Assembly: GCA_964572825.1 (NCBI GenBank)
Contig: CAZNGS010000083.1
Coordinates: 1-18,648, forward strand
Direction: 5' to 3'
DNA: 18,648 nt
DNA from: CAYVBE01 sp964572825
GTDB taxonomy: Bacteria > Planctomycetota > Brocadiia > SM23-32
A program made the position numbers and the translations under genes. The notes beneath the pieces are model-generated. The model saw only the letters and a list, made by a program, of their open reading frames with translations. It was not told the DNA's origin and ran no database searches. Within the stretch, counting starts at the first letter, position 1; every line of letters begins with the position of its first letter. This document shows, one piece after another, positions 8,014-16,393 of this stretch.

Positions 8014-10098
8014 ATGGTGAACGGTAAACATTCCATGCGGGCAGAGGGTGCGCTTCGGTCCGTGCGCAACGGGCTGCCGGGCACGTCCAGCCGATGGCGC
8101 ACGGTTCTGCAAATCATCGGTGGCGTGGCGCTGCTGGCCGGGCTTTACGTCATCAGCAGGCAGAACTACCTGCTTTTCCACAGCCTGGCCGAGTTGTTCA
8201 GCATTGTGATAGCCTTCGGCATTTTTGCGCTGTGCTGGAATTCTCGGCTCCTGCTGCAGGACAATTACCTTGTGTTCCTCGCCATCGCCTATCTCTCGGT
8301 GGCTTTACTCGACACGCTGCACACACTGGCGTACTCGGGAATGGGCGTTTTTGCCGGGGCGACGGAGAATCTGTCCACCCAGCTCTGGATCTCCGCCCGC
8401 TATGTGGAGAGCGTCTCCCTGCTGGCGACGGCGCTGCTGATCGGACGCAAGATCCGCCCCCTGTTCACGTTCGGCCTCTACGGGGTGCTCACCGTCCTGC
8501 TGGTGGGTTCCATCTTCTGGTGGGGGGGATTCCCGGCGTGTTACGTTCCCGGCGACCTTCACCCGCTGACGGGCTTCAAGATAGGCTCCGAGTATGTGAT
8601 CTGCGGCATACTGGCCGCATCCGCCCTGATCATGATCCGGAAGGAAAGTGCGTTCGACCGGAGGGTTCTCCTCCTGCTGGTCGGCTCCATTCTGGTGACG
8701 ATGGCCTCCGAAGTCGCCTTCACGCAGTACAGAACAGTGACGGGGCCGGCGAACCTGATCGGCCACTTCCTGAAGATCGTCTCCTTCTACCTGATCTACA
8801 AGGCCATCATCGAGACGGGCATCGTGCGGCCCTACAGTCTGCTGTTCCGGGACCTGAGCCTGAGCGAGCGGAACCTGCGCAACGAGCGGGCCCGCCTGGC
8901 GGCCGTGCTCGACCAGATGCCGGCGGGAGTGGTCATTGCAGAGGCTCCCTCGGGGCACATCATTCTGAGCAACGAGCAGGTCCAGAGCATCTGGCGCCGC
9001 CCCTTCCAAACCTGTGCGGCCTTCGGGGAGTCGCAGGAATGTCCTGCCGCCCACCCGGACGGCGTGCCTTACGGCACCGACGACTGCCCCCTGCGTCGCG
9101 CCCTTCTCCACGGCGAAACGGTCACCGGCGAGGAGGTGGAATTCGTACGCGGGGACGGCGCTCGGGGAAGCATGCTGGTAAGCGCCGGCCCCATCCGCGA
9201 CGAAAACGGACACGTGATGGCCGCCGTCATGACCTTCCATGATGTCACGGCGCGCAAGCGCGCTCTGGATGCGCTGCACAAGGCCCGCGAGCAACTGGAA
9301 ACCCGGGTGGAGGAGCGCACGGCGGAGTTGAAGAACGCCAATAAAGCTCTCCGCACCGAGATAGCCGAGCGCAGAGAGGCCGAAGCGAAGCTGCAGGAAT
9401 ACCAGAAGGAGCTGCGTTCGCTCGCCTCCGAGCTGTCCCTGGCGGAGGAACGGGAGCGGCGGCGCATCGCCCGGCTTGCCCACGACGAGGTAGGGCAATC
9501 CCTGGCCCTGTGCAGGATACAGCTCAGCGAACTGTGCTCCACGGCTTCCTCTGCGCAGCTCGCCGAGCAACTGAGATGCATCCGATCCGTCCTGGACAAA
9601 TGCATCGAGCAGACCAGGTCGCTCACGCTGCAGCTCGGCTCGCCCATCCTTTACGAACTGGGCCTGGAGGCCGCATTGGAGAATCTGGTCCAGCGCGCCC
9701 AACAGCAACACGGCCTCAAAGCGAACTTCCACGATGACGGACAGGCGAAACCGCTGGAGCACGATACCCGCGTGGTCCTTTTCCAGGCCGCCAAGGAACT
9801 GGTCACCAACGTGGTCAAACACGCCCGGGCCGACAGGCTGAGAATCGGCGTGCAGCGACAGAACGGCATGGTCGAAGTCAGCATTGAAGACGACGGAGTG
9901 GGATTCGACGTATCCGATCTGAAACCGGGCCGGGAAGGCCCGGGCTTCGGCCTGTTCAGCATACGGGAGCGGCTCAGGCATCTGGGTGGGCGGTTCGAGG
10001 TCCGTTCGAAGCCGGGCAGCGGAACCCTGGCGCGCATGGCGGCCCCATTGAGTGCAGAGCAGGACTCTGGCAGGCAACCCGAGACAAAGGAAGGCTGA
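8014..10098 (+). CDS. MASE3-PAS-HisKA_3 membrane sensor histidine kinase
   Basis: A 694-residue sensor kinase of the NarX/DegS (HisKA_3) class. Residues about 30-270 form a multi-pass MASE3-like sensor with the LLDTLHTLAYSGMGVF signature. A PAS domain follows at about 292-412, then a long coiled coil at about 418-487. Dimerisation and phosphorylation lie at ERRRIARLAHDEVGQSL with H490 as the phospho-accepting His. The HATPase domain has its N box at KELVTNVVKHA near 592 and G boxes DDGVGFD and GFGLFSIRERL near 627-650. All key residues are present. The signal is unknown; MASE3 is a membrane-embedded sensor of undefined ligand. The ATG at 8014 has no clear ribosome site; an in-frame ATG at 8035 is an alternative. 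The response regulator begins 29 nt downstream. The region upstream is shared with the divergent giant-protein operon. Confidence 0.92.
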   Translation: MVNGKHSMRAEGALRSVRNGLPGTSSRWRTVLQIIGGVALLAGLYVISRQNYLLFHSLAELFSIVIAFGIFALCWNSRLLLQDNYLVFLAIAYLSVALLDTLHTLAYSGMGVFAGATENLSTQLWISARYVESVSLLATALLIGRKIRPLFTFGLYGVLTVLLVGSIFWWGGFPACYVPGDLHPLTGFKIGSEYVICGILAASALIMIRKESAFDRRVLLLLVGSILVTMASEVAFTQYRTVTGPANLIGHFLKIVSFYLIYKAIIETGIVRPYSLLFRDLSLSERNLRNERARLAAVLDQMPAGVVIAEAPSGHIILSNEQVQSIWRRPFQTCAAFGESQECPAAHPDGVPYGTDDCPLRRALLHGETVTGEEVEFVRGDGARGSMLVSAGPIRDENGHVMAAVMTFHDVTARKRALDALHKAREQLETRVEERTAELKNANKALRTEIAERREAEAKLQEYQKELRSLASELSLAEERERRRIARLAHDEVGQSLALCRIQLSELCSTASSAQLAEQLRCIRSVLDKCIEQTRSLTLQLGSPILYELGLEAALENLVQRAQQQHGLKANFHDDGQAKPLEHDTRVVLFQAAKELVTNVVKHARADRLRIGVQRQNGMVEVSIEDDGVGFDVSDLKPGREGPGFGLFSIRERLRHLGGRFEVRSKPGSGTLARMAAPLSAEQDSGRQPETKEG

Positions 10099-10127
10099 AC
10101 GCCGCGTAGCCGGCGTCGGAGGCGCCC

Positions 10128-10796
10128 GTGCAAGAATCCGATACGATGATCCGCATCCTGCTGGCCGACGACCACAAGATCGTCCGGGACGGCCTGCGCT
10201 CCCTGATCGAGGACCAGTCCCACATGACAGTGGTCGGCGAAGCGGAAAACGGCCGGGCGGCGATCGAGCTGACCGCCGAACTGCTGCCCGACATAATCCT
10301 GATGGACGTCGGCATGCCGGACCTCAACGGCGTGGAGGCTACACGCCGGATAAAGGCGGAGCATCCGGCCATCCACGTCATCGCCCTGTCCATGCACTCG
10401 GACACTCAGTTCGTGGCGCGCATGCTGGAGGCGGGGGCGGCCGGCTACCTGCTGAAGGACTGTGCCTTTGAAGAGCTGACCGACGCCCTCGAAGAAGTCG
10501 GCCAGGGTCGCACCTACCTGAGCCCCACAATCGCGGGGCCCCTGGTGGAGGACTACATTCGCCGTGTCTCCGAGGACGACTCCGACAATGCCACCCCCCT
10601 GTCGCCCCGGGAACGGGAGGTGCTGCAACTTCTCGCCGAGGGCCTGATCAGTAAGCAGATCGCCCGCCGCCTGGGAGTCAGCGAGAAGACCATCGAAACC
10701 CACCGAAGCCGGCTGATGAACAAACTCGGCATCCGCAGCGTGGCAGAGCTGACCAAATACGCCATCCGCCATGGCCTGACCGGGCTGGAAGACTGA
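10128..10796 (+). CDS. NarL/FixJ-family response regulator
   Basis: A 222-residue DNA-binding response regulator, the cognate partner of the adjacent kinase. The receiver domain (about 8-125) has acidic pair D14-D15, phospho-acceptor D60 in IILMDVGMPD, switch Ser in ALSMHSD and Lys in GYLLKD. The LuxR/GerE-type helix-turn-helix (about 157-215) reads LSPREREVLQLLAEG, then VSEKTIETHRSRLMNKLGIR. The start is taken as GTG at 10128 because GGAGG ends 5 nt before it. The in-frame ATG at 10146 has no ribosome site and would shorten the protein by six residues. It probably binds DNA as a phosphorylated dimer. Targets are unknown; the kinase/giant-protein control region and the following leader are candidates. 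Confidence 0.93.
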   Translation: MQESDTMIRILLADDHKIVRDGLRSLIEDQSHMTVVGEAENGRAAIELTAELLPDIILMDVGMPDLNGVEATRRIKAEHPAIHVIALSMHSDTQFVARMLEAGAAGYLLKDCAFEELTDALEEVGQGRTYLSPTIAGPLVEDYIRRVSEDDSDNATPLSPREREVLQLLAEGLISKQIARRLGVSEKTIETHRSRLMNKLGIRSVAELTKYAIRHGLTGLED

Positions 10797-11301
10797 CCTT
10801 CTCCCCCTATTCCGGTCCCTTGATCCACCGTGTGGGTACTTTTCCTACCTCGATGTGGGGAATTTCCCGACTACACGGCCCGGCCTGCGTACGATACACT
10901 CCTTTTGTTGCCATAGGGCAATCGCCGGCCTGAGGCTCTCTGACAAAACGCGAGGGATCGAAATCGAATCAGCGGTGGGAGCAGAGGGGGCAAAGGAAGT
11001 GAGCTGCGCCGGTTCGGGGGCCGCTGGCAGAACCTGGCACAGGGGTGGCCGACGCCGGGCAAGCCCTACGCCAAAGGGATGGCGCACGGGGCAAGGGGTA
11101 AGGCGAACGGCCGGCCAGGAAGCGAGTTTCCAGCGCGAACCGGCAAGGCTTTCTTCCGTCTTTGCCAGTTGCTTCGCCACAGGTCGGGGCGCGTGCCCAT
11201 CGCGCAGATGCAAGGGTCCGTGGTGCACCAACAGCCGTGCGTTCAACCGTAGAGCTCGGACAGGTCGGACCGGGGCAACGAAAAGCAAAGGAGACTGTGG
11301 C
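10797..11301 (+). other. Gene-free, hairpin-rich stretch, possible long leader of the zinc-ribbon gene
   Basis: No convincing gene lies in these 505 nt; the frame open across them lacks family-like sequence and a ribosome site. Inverted repeats seen are CCGTGT/ACACGG (10828-10833, 10873-10878) enclosing GGTA-N7-TACC, TTGCC-ATAG-GGCAA (10908-10921), AACCGGCAAGG/CTTTGCCAGTT (11138-11148, 11160-11170, 10 of 11 paired) and GCGCG/CGCGC (11189-11193, 11201-11205). A weak promoter-like pair CTGACA-18-TCGAAT lies at 10940-10969. If used, it gives a structured leader of over 300 nt. No match to RNase P, tmRNA, SRP or a riboswitch known to me. Confidence 0.4.
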
Positions 11302-11520
11302 ATGCTGAATGTAATCATCTATTGCACGAACTGCGGCAGGAAACTGCGTAAGACAATCGACGATACCTGCCCGCCATCGCAGTTGCACTGTGAGTGCGGC
11401 GCACGCTTCCCACTGCACGTGGACACGGAAGAGCCGAGCATGGCCGGCCTGGGCGCCGCAACATCCGATGGCGAGGAAGCGGACCTGCTCACCGGGCGGT
11501 CCACGGCCCCCTCATGGTAA
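11302..11520 (+). CDS. Small zinc-ribbon protein
   Basis: A 72-residue protein opening MLNVIIYCTNCGRKLRK. C8 and C11 (CTNC) plus C30 and C32 (CEC) form a plausible four-Cys zinc ribbon, with an extra C23. The tail after about residue 40 is Ala/Ser/acidic and looks disordered. Small ribbons of this kind occur as hypothetical proteins and sometimes act as nucleic-acid or protein adaptors; no function is assigned. The ATG at 11302 is preceded by AAAGGAG with 8-nt spacing, which supports a real start despite the frame staying open upstream. It is a single-gene unit: a strong terminator follows 104 nt after its TAA. Confidence 0.65.
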   Translation: MLNVIIYCTNCGRKLRKTIDDTCPPSQLHCECGARFPLHVDTEEPSMAGLGAATSDGEEADLLTGRSTAPSW

Positions 11521-11623
11521 ACCTGCGCCGCTTGCCCAGTCGCCGGTGCCGGGCCAGGTGTCGTCACGGCTGACTTGTGCGCCCACGCCCGGCGGAGGAC
11601 GCGCCAGGCGATAACCACATAGA

Positions 11624-11664
11624 GCGGGTTACGGTCCGAAAGGTCCGTAGCCCGCACTTTTTTT
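11624..11664 (+). terminator. Strong intrinsic terminator after the zinc-ribbon gene
   Basis: GCGGGTTACGGTCC (11624-11637) pairs with GGTCCGTAGCCCGC (11642-11655), with one G-U pair and one mismatch in 14, closed by a GAAA tetraloop. AC and seven T (11658-11664) follow. This is a textbook Rho-independent terminator. Confidence 0.9.
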
Positions 11665-11706
11665 GCCGCCCGCCGACGCGCCCAGCCCCGGATTCCTCCC
11701 GCGACC

Positions 11707-11736
11707 TTGACAGCAGGTCGCAGTCCGGACTACAGT
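11707..11736 (+). promoter_or_regulatory. Predicted promoter of the rhamnosidase-deacetylase operon
   Basis: TTGACA (11707-11712), 18-nt spacer, TACAGT (11731-11736): 6/6 and 4/6 matches. It lies just after the preceding terminator and would give a leader of about 40 nt before the ATG at 11784. Confidence 0.55.
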
Positions 11737-11783
11737 GCCGCAGTCGGCAAGGCCAGGGAACACGCCAACCGGAGAGTGCGGGC

Positions 11784-14537
11784 ATGGGCAGGGAGGATGC
11801 GCGGTACGTCTGGTGCGATGCGTCGGGCAAAGGATTCAACCGGTACGTCATGTTCCGCAGAACCTTCGTGCTGGGGCCCGGAGAGCCCGAAGGGAAACTT
11901 CATCTCTTTGCCGACACCCGCTACCGGCTGACCGTGAACGGGGTGGTGCTCGGCCACGGCCCGGCCCGCTTCAAGGCCCGCGCGCCCGAGTACGACACGT
12001 ACGACCTCTCGCCCTTCCTGCGCGAGGGCCCCAATGCGATCGCCGTGCTGGTCAACAGCTACGGCTGCGGCTCCTTCCATACGGACGTGGGCCCGGGAGC
12101 GCTGATCGCCTGGGGCGAGGCCGGCGACGGCGCCGGCCGGGCCGTCAGCCTCGCCACGGACGGCTCCTGGCGGGCCCGAGAGTGTCCCGGCCACCATCGG
12201 GAAACCATCAAGCTCTCCTTTGCCCTCAACCCCGGGGAGCTGCTGGACGCCCGCCGCGTTGACCCGGGCTGGACCCTGCCGGCATATGACGACAGCGATT
12301 GGACGGAAGCCACGCCCCTGGCGAACCAGGGCCATTGGGGCGAGTTGCGCCCCCGGTCCATCCCGCCGCTGGACGAACGCTGCGTTCGCCCCCTCCGGCT
12401 CGCCCGCACCTCCGTGGGTCGCCTCCCCCGGGCGGAGAACCTCTACTCCGTAACGATCGCCCTGCAGAACCCCGAAACCAGCACGGCAGACATGAAGGCC
12501 ACCGCCTTCACGTGGGTGCATTCGCCCCGGGAGCAGGAGGTGATACTGGCGCTCTCCGAGGAGACCTGCCGGGTCAACGGCAAAGCGCCGGAGCCGCGCG
12601 AGCACGCCGCAACCTGGCTGCGCAGCGAATTCCGGGCGCACCTGCGCGAAGGCTGGAACGCCCTGCAGGTCATGGGCGATCTCTACCAGGATACGTGGCA
12701 GCTCTTGCTCGGCCTGCCACAGAAAGCACAACTGCAGATAAGTGCCGACAGGGACACCGATTCGGAGGACATGTTGCTGACCGCCGGCCCCTGGCCGAGG
12801 GACGTGTCCGAAAAGGCCGGCACGGAAGCCGGGGGGCTGGAATCGCCGGACGCCCTGCCCGGGTATTTCGGGAACTGGACGCGGTGGCCTCGGCAGGATA
12901 AAGCCCGTGCCCCCTACATGGAGCGGGCCTGGCAGGCCGTCACCCCGCTGGACGATGAGCCGACCTCCCTCGCCGTCGACGGGGCGGAGTATGCGCCGCA
13001 GGTGGGCGACGGTGCCCTGGTCCTCCTGTACGACTTCGGGGTGGAGCGGCTCGGGCGGCCCGTGCTCGACATGTCGGCGGGCGCCGGGACGCGGGTCGAT
13101 CTGGCCTACTCCGAGAAGCTGCGGGACGGACAGCCGGCCGATCTGAACACGATGCACATCCGCATGGCGGAGGGCTACATAACCCGGGAGGGTCGCCAGA
13201 CCTGGCGCACTTTCCATCCCCGGGGCATGCGCTACCTGGAAGTGCGCGTCCAGGGAGACCTGGGGGAGTTCCGGCTCCACGAGGTGCGCATGGAGCGGGC
13301 CAATTACCCCGTCCGCCGCGTGGGCCGGTTCGAGTGCTCTGACCCCGTCTTGAACCGGATATGGGAGGCGGGAGTCGATACCCAGCACGCCTGCATGGAG
13401 GACGCCTTCCTGGATTGCCCCTGGCGGGAGCGCGGCCTGTACGCCGGCGACCTGCTGGTGCAGTTCTACACCAACCTCGCCGCGTTCGGTGACATCCGGC
13501 TGATGAAGCGATGCATCAGGCTGTTCTTCCAGGGACAGGCGGAAAGCGGGTTCCTGCATGGCTGCTCGCACGGCTTTGCCAGTCCACATCACTCCGACTA
13601 CTCGGTAATCGTCGCCATGGCGGCGTGGGCCTATTACGAACGCACGGGGGACGCGGACTTCCTGCGCGAACTCCGCGAGGGCGTCCGCCGCCTGATGCAG
13701 GCCGTGATGTCCCTCCGGGAGGAAGGCACCGACCTGCTGGGCGGGGAAGAGCTGAGGCCCTACATCGACCGGCAGGTCATGGACCGGGGCGGAATCAACT
13801 GCGCGGTCAACTGCTTCTACCAGCACGGTTTCTCCATCGCCGCGCACATCATGCGGGCCACCGGGGACGCCGGGGACGCCGCCGAATACGCCCAACACGC
13901 CGAGACCCTGGCCCGGGCCACCCGCACCGAATTCTGGGACCCCGAGCGCCGGGTATTCACCGACCGCCGGCCGGGGGACGTGGCGCAGCCCACCCCCTCG
14001 GTGGCGTCCAACACATTGCCGCTCCTTTTCGACATCGCGTCGGACGAGCAGATCGACGGACCCCTCGATTACATCACGGAGGCCATGCTCGATAACATTG
14101 GCCCGGAGGACGAGCGCGGGCGTTCACAGATAAAAGTGATGCCCTACTTCTCCTTCTACTCCCTGGAAGTGCTCTACCGCCACGGCAGGACGGAGGCGGC
14201 CGAGCAATTCATGCGCCGCTACTGGAACATGATGCTGGAGGCCGGCGCAAAGACGTGGTGGGAGTTCTTCTCGCCGCAGGCGAGCTGGTGCCACGCCTGG
14301 TCCAGCGCGCCCACGCATTACCTGTCCTGCCGCGTCCTTGGCGTGCGGTTCCCCGAGCCGGGCAACCCGGATGTCGTCGCCATTGACCCCCATCCCGGAA
14401 CGCTCGAGTGGGCTTCCGGCGTCTACCCCCATCCCCGAGGCCAGATACAGGTTGACTGGCAGTTGAAAGGCGACCATCTGTTCCTCGAGGTAGGCGCTCC
14501 CGAGGGGGTCGAAGTGCGCGTGCCCAACCAGGTCTGA
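11784..14537 (+). CDS. GH78-type alpha-L-rhamnosidase
   Basis: A 917-residue glycoside hydrolase that would remove terminal alpha-L-rhamnose from glycans or glycosides. N-terminal beta-sandwich domains (VNGVVLGHGPARF near residues 52-65) precede a further sandwich (RLGRPVLDMSAGAGTRVDLAYSE, from about 420). The (alpha/alpha)6 catalytic barrel and a short C-terminal beta domain with PHPRGQIQVDW follow. The barrel holds D544, E549 and D556 in DCPWRERGLYAGD and E827 in TWWEFF. That 5- and 12-residue spacing matches the acidic residues known in bacterial GH78 enzymes, so the active site looks intact. No signal peptide is present, so it acts in the cytoplasm on imported oligosaccharide. The start is ATG 11784 with GGAGAG 7 nt upstream; the frame is open earlier without a ribosome site. 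The deacetylase follows after 36 nt. Confidence 0.9.
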   Translation: MGREDARYVWCDASGKGFNRYVMFRRTFVLGPGEPEGKLHLFADTRYRLTVNGVVLGHGPARFKARAPEYDTYDLSPFLREGPNAIAVLVNSYGCGSFHTDVGPGALIAWGEAGDGAGRAVSLATDGSWRARECPGHHRETIKLSFALNPGELLDARRVDPGWTLPAYDDSDWTEATPLANQGHWGELRPRSIPPLDERCVRPLRLARTSVGRLPRAENLYSVTIALQNPETSTADMKATAFTWVHSPREQEVILALSEETCRVNGKAPEPREHAATWLRSEFRAHLREGWNALQVMGDLYQDTWQLLLGLPQKAQLQISADRDTDSEDMLLTAGPWPRDVSEKAGTEAGGLESPDALPGYFGNWTRWPRQDKARAPYMERAWQAVTPLDDEPTSLAVDGAEYAPQVGDGALVLLYDFGVERLGRPVLDMSAGAGTRVDLAYSEKLRDGQPADLNTMHIRMAEGYITREGRQTWRTFHPRGMRYLEVRVQGDLGEFRLHEVRMERANYPVRRVGRFECSDPVLNRIWEAGVDTQHACMEDAFLDCPWRERGLYAGDLLVQFYTNLAAFGDIRLMKRCIRLFFQGQAESGFLHGCSHGFASPHHSDYSVIVAMAAWAYYERTGDADFLRELREGVRRLMQAVMSLREEGTDLLGGEELRPYIDRQVMDRGGINCAVNCFYQHGFSIAAHIMRATGDAGDAAEYAQHAETLARATRTEFWDPERRVFTDRRPGDVAQPTPSVASNTLPLLFDIASDEQIDGPLDYITEAMLDNIGPEDERGRSQIKVMPYFSFYSLEVLYRHGRTEAAEQFMRRYWNMMLEAGAKTWWEFFSPQASWCHAWSSAPTHYLSCRVLGVRFPEPGNPDVVAIDPHPGTLEWASGVYPHPRGQIQVDWQLKGDHLFLEVGAPEGVEVRVPNQV

Positions 14538-14573
14538 ACAGTGATCCCTCCGCAGATCGCAAGGAGCCGAGAA

Positions 14574-15341
14574 ATGGCCGGTCCGGGTCTGAAGCTGGTG
14601 ACGCGGGGAGACGACAGCGGCTGCTGCCACAGCGCCAACCTGGCCATCCGCGATGCGTGCACCGACGGCATACTGCGCAACACATCCCTCATCGTGCCGG
14701 GACCCGCCTTCGAGGAAGCCGCAGAGATGTACCGTAAGATGGACGGCCTTTGCGTCGGGCTCCACGCCACCCTCACCGCCGAGTGGGACGCCGTCCGGTG
14801 GGGGCCGGTGCTGGGACCGGACCGGGTCCCCACCCTGATGGACGAGCATGGGTATTTCCCGCCAACCACCCGCGAGCTGCACGAAATGGGCGCGGACCCG
14901 GACGAGATGATGCGCGAGATCGAGCCCCAGCTCCAACTGGCCCGCTCCCGAGGCCTCGACGTCGCCTACATCGACACCCACATGGGATTCGGCTGGATAC
15001 GCGACGTGGGCGAAAAAGTGAAGCAGTTCGCCCGCCAGCAGGGACTGCTCACCTGGGACCGCGTGGACCGGTTGCCGCGGCCGGAAGGCGAATTCGACAA
15101 CCCGGTCCGGGCATTCCTCGCTGCCATCGAGAGCGCCCGGCCAGGCACGTACCTGATCGTCGGGCATCCCGTATACCCCGCCGAAGACGTGGTCGCGCTG
15201 GTGCACGATCCGGCTCGGGGGAAGCAGATAGCCGAGGACCGGGACTGGCAGCGGCGCATCTTCATGGACCCGCAAGTCCTTGACTTCTGTGCGGCGAACG
15301 GAGTGGAGCCTGTGCGATTCACGGACGTTGCTTCCCCGTGA
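14574..15341 (+). CDS. YdjC/ChbG-family carbohydrate deacetylase
   Basis: A 255-residue YdjC-family enzyme; characterised members remove acetyl groups from chito-oligosaccharides or related sugars. The metal triad is present: D14 in TRGDDSG, H64 in GLHATL and H136 in YIDTHMG. A conserved GHPVYP loop appears near residues 197-202. The length is normal. The ATG at 14574 is chosen because AAGGAG lies 7 nt upstream; an in-frame GTG at 14541 has no such site. It lies 36 nt after the rhamnosidase with no terminator between, so the two probably form an operon that trims and deacetylates imported glycan. The actual substrate is not readable. The gene ends 8 nt from the convergent secretion-type gene. 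Confidence 0.85.
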   Translation: MAGPGLKLVTRGDDSGCCHSANLAIRDACTDGILRNTSLIVPGPAFEEAAEMYRKMDGLCVGLHATLTAEWDAVRWGPVLGPDRVPTLMDEHGYFPPTTRELHEMGADPDEMMREIEPQLQLARSRGLDVAYIDTHMGFGWIRDVGEKVKQFARQQGLLTWDRVDRLPRPEGEFDNPVRAFLAAIESARPGTYLIVGHPVYPAEDVVALVHDPARGKQIAEDRDWQRRIFMDPQVLDFCAANGVEPVRFTDVASP

Positions 15342-15349
15342 GACGGCGA

Positions 15350-16339
15350 TCACCGCCCGCCCGACAGCGCCCGGCTCAAGGTGCCCAGACGGGTCATCCA
15401 GAGCTTCAGGATGAAGTAGACCAGCACGATGGCCATGAGCACCCAGACCAGCTTGGCCATCGCCCCCGCCAGCAGCCGCAGCCTGTGCTGCGCCCGCTCC
15501 GAGTGATGGGAAGCCAGCCAGGCGAAACGCTCCGAGAGTTTGCCCGACTCCTCCGCAGCGGCCACCACCTCCATGTACTCGTCCGGGAAGATGCCCGTCT
15601 CCGACATCGCCCCCGTCAGGTCCGCACCTCCGTCGATGGCCTTCGCGATCGCCCCGCCCCGCGCGGCGAACGCCTGGTTGCCCGTGGACTCCGCCGCCTG
15701 TCGGACGGCTTCCGTCACCTGGACGCCCGCTTCCAGGGTCAACTGCATCACCAGGCTGAACCGGTGCAGGGCCAGAGACCGGGCGATGCCGCCCGCCACG
15801 GGGACCATCAGCAACAGTTCATGCGCCACGCGCGTGGCACCCAGGGGCCTCACAATGAGGAAGTACGATCCGATCGCCGCCGCCGGTATGCCGTACCCCG
15901 CCACCAGAACCACCCACGGGTTCCCCAGCGGCATCTCGAGGCCCCGCAGGATGAACAACACCAGCGTCATCACCGCGATCGCCAGCACGTACTCGAACAC
16001 GGGCAGCGTGACCTGCGTCAGGAAACCCCGCCACAGCCGGCGCTGCAACTCGTAGTACTCCGCCAGCTCCTCGAAGATGCGTTCCAGGTTGCCGCTCTCC
16101 TCGCCGGCTTTCGCCAGGCGCAGGAACAGATCGGGGAACGCCCCCGTGTCCTCCAGCGCTTCGTACAGCGTAGCGCCGCCGTCCACGCGGTCTCGAACGC
16201 GCTCGAGCACGCGCCGAACCGGGCCCTTCGAACGGGACTTCAGGGACTCCAGCGCGCGCGCTATCGGCAGACCGGCGTCCAGCATCGTGCCCAGCGTCTG
16301 GCAGAACCAGGTGAGCTGTTTTTTCGACAAACCCGCCAA
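15350..16339 (-). CDS. Solitary type II secretion F / PilC-like membrane protein
   Basis: A 329-residue inner-membrane platform protein of the GspF/PilC family, which links the cytoplasmic ATPase to pilin or pseudopilin assembly. Two T2SSF repeats are visible: one from LSKKQLTWFCQTLGTMLDAG (residues 4-23) to AKAGEESGNLERIFEELAEYY, another from LHRFSLVMQLTLEAGVQVTEA to EESGKLSERFAWL. Three membrane segments lie near VLAIAVMTLVLFIL, VVLVAGYGIPAAAIGSYFLIV and the C-terminal LVWVLMAIVLVYFIL. It is shorter than the usual roughly 400 residues because the N-terminal tail is absent. The start is TTG at 16339 with GAGGAGG about 5 nt upstream. No other secretion or pilus gene is in the window. It follows enolase by 54 nt on the same strand without a terminator and is probably co-transcribed. 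Confidence 0.88.
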   Translation of the reverse strand: MAGLSKKQLTWFCQTLGTMLDAGLPIARALESLKSRSKGPVRRVLERVRDRVDGGATLYEALEDTGAFPDLFLRLAKAGEESGNLERIFEELAEYYELQRRLWRGFLTQVTLPVFEYVLAIAVMTLVLFILRGLEMPLGNPWVVLVAGYGIPAAAIGSYFLIVRPLGATRVAHELLLMVPVAGGIARSLALHRFSLVMQLTLEAGVQVTEAVRQAAESTGNQAFAARGGAIAKAIDGGADLTGAMSETGIFPDEYMEVVAAAEESGKLSERFAWLASHHSERAQHRLRLLAGAMAKLVWVLMAIVLVYFILKLWMTRLGTLSRALSGGR

Positions 16340-16393
16340 CAGCCCCTCCTCTGAGCAGCCTGAAGACGAACCGGGCCGCGCGCACCGTCGCCC

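Noticed and set aside
10855..11301. Extension of the zinc-ribbon frame upstream to 10855
   Set aside because: The upstream part has no conserved-looking sequence and no ribosome site, while AAAGGAG sits 8 nt before the ATG at 11302.
10797..11301. Known structured RNA (RNase P RNA, tmRNA, SRP RNA, common riboswitches)
   Set aside because: Signature segments of these RNAs that I know were looked for by eye and not found. Only generic hairpins remain.
11730..13898. 722-codon minus-strand frame opposite the rhamnosidase
   Set aside because: The plus strand carries the GH78 active-site residues and a good ribosome site; the antisense translation shows no domain.
15342..15349. Bidirectional terminator between the deacetylase and the secretion-type gene
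   Set aside because: Only 8 nt separate the convergent stops and no hairpin with a T-run is visible there.
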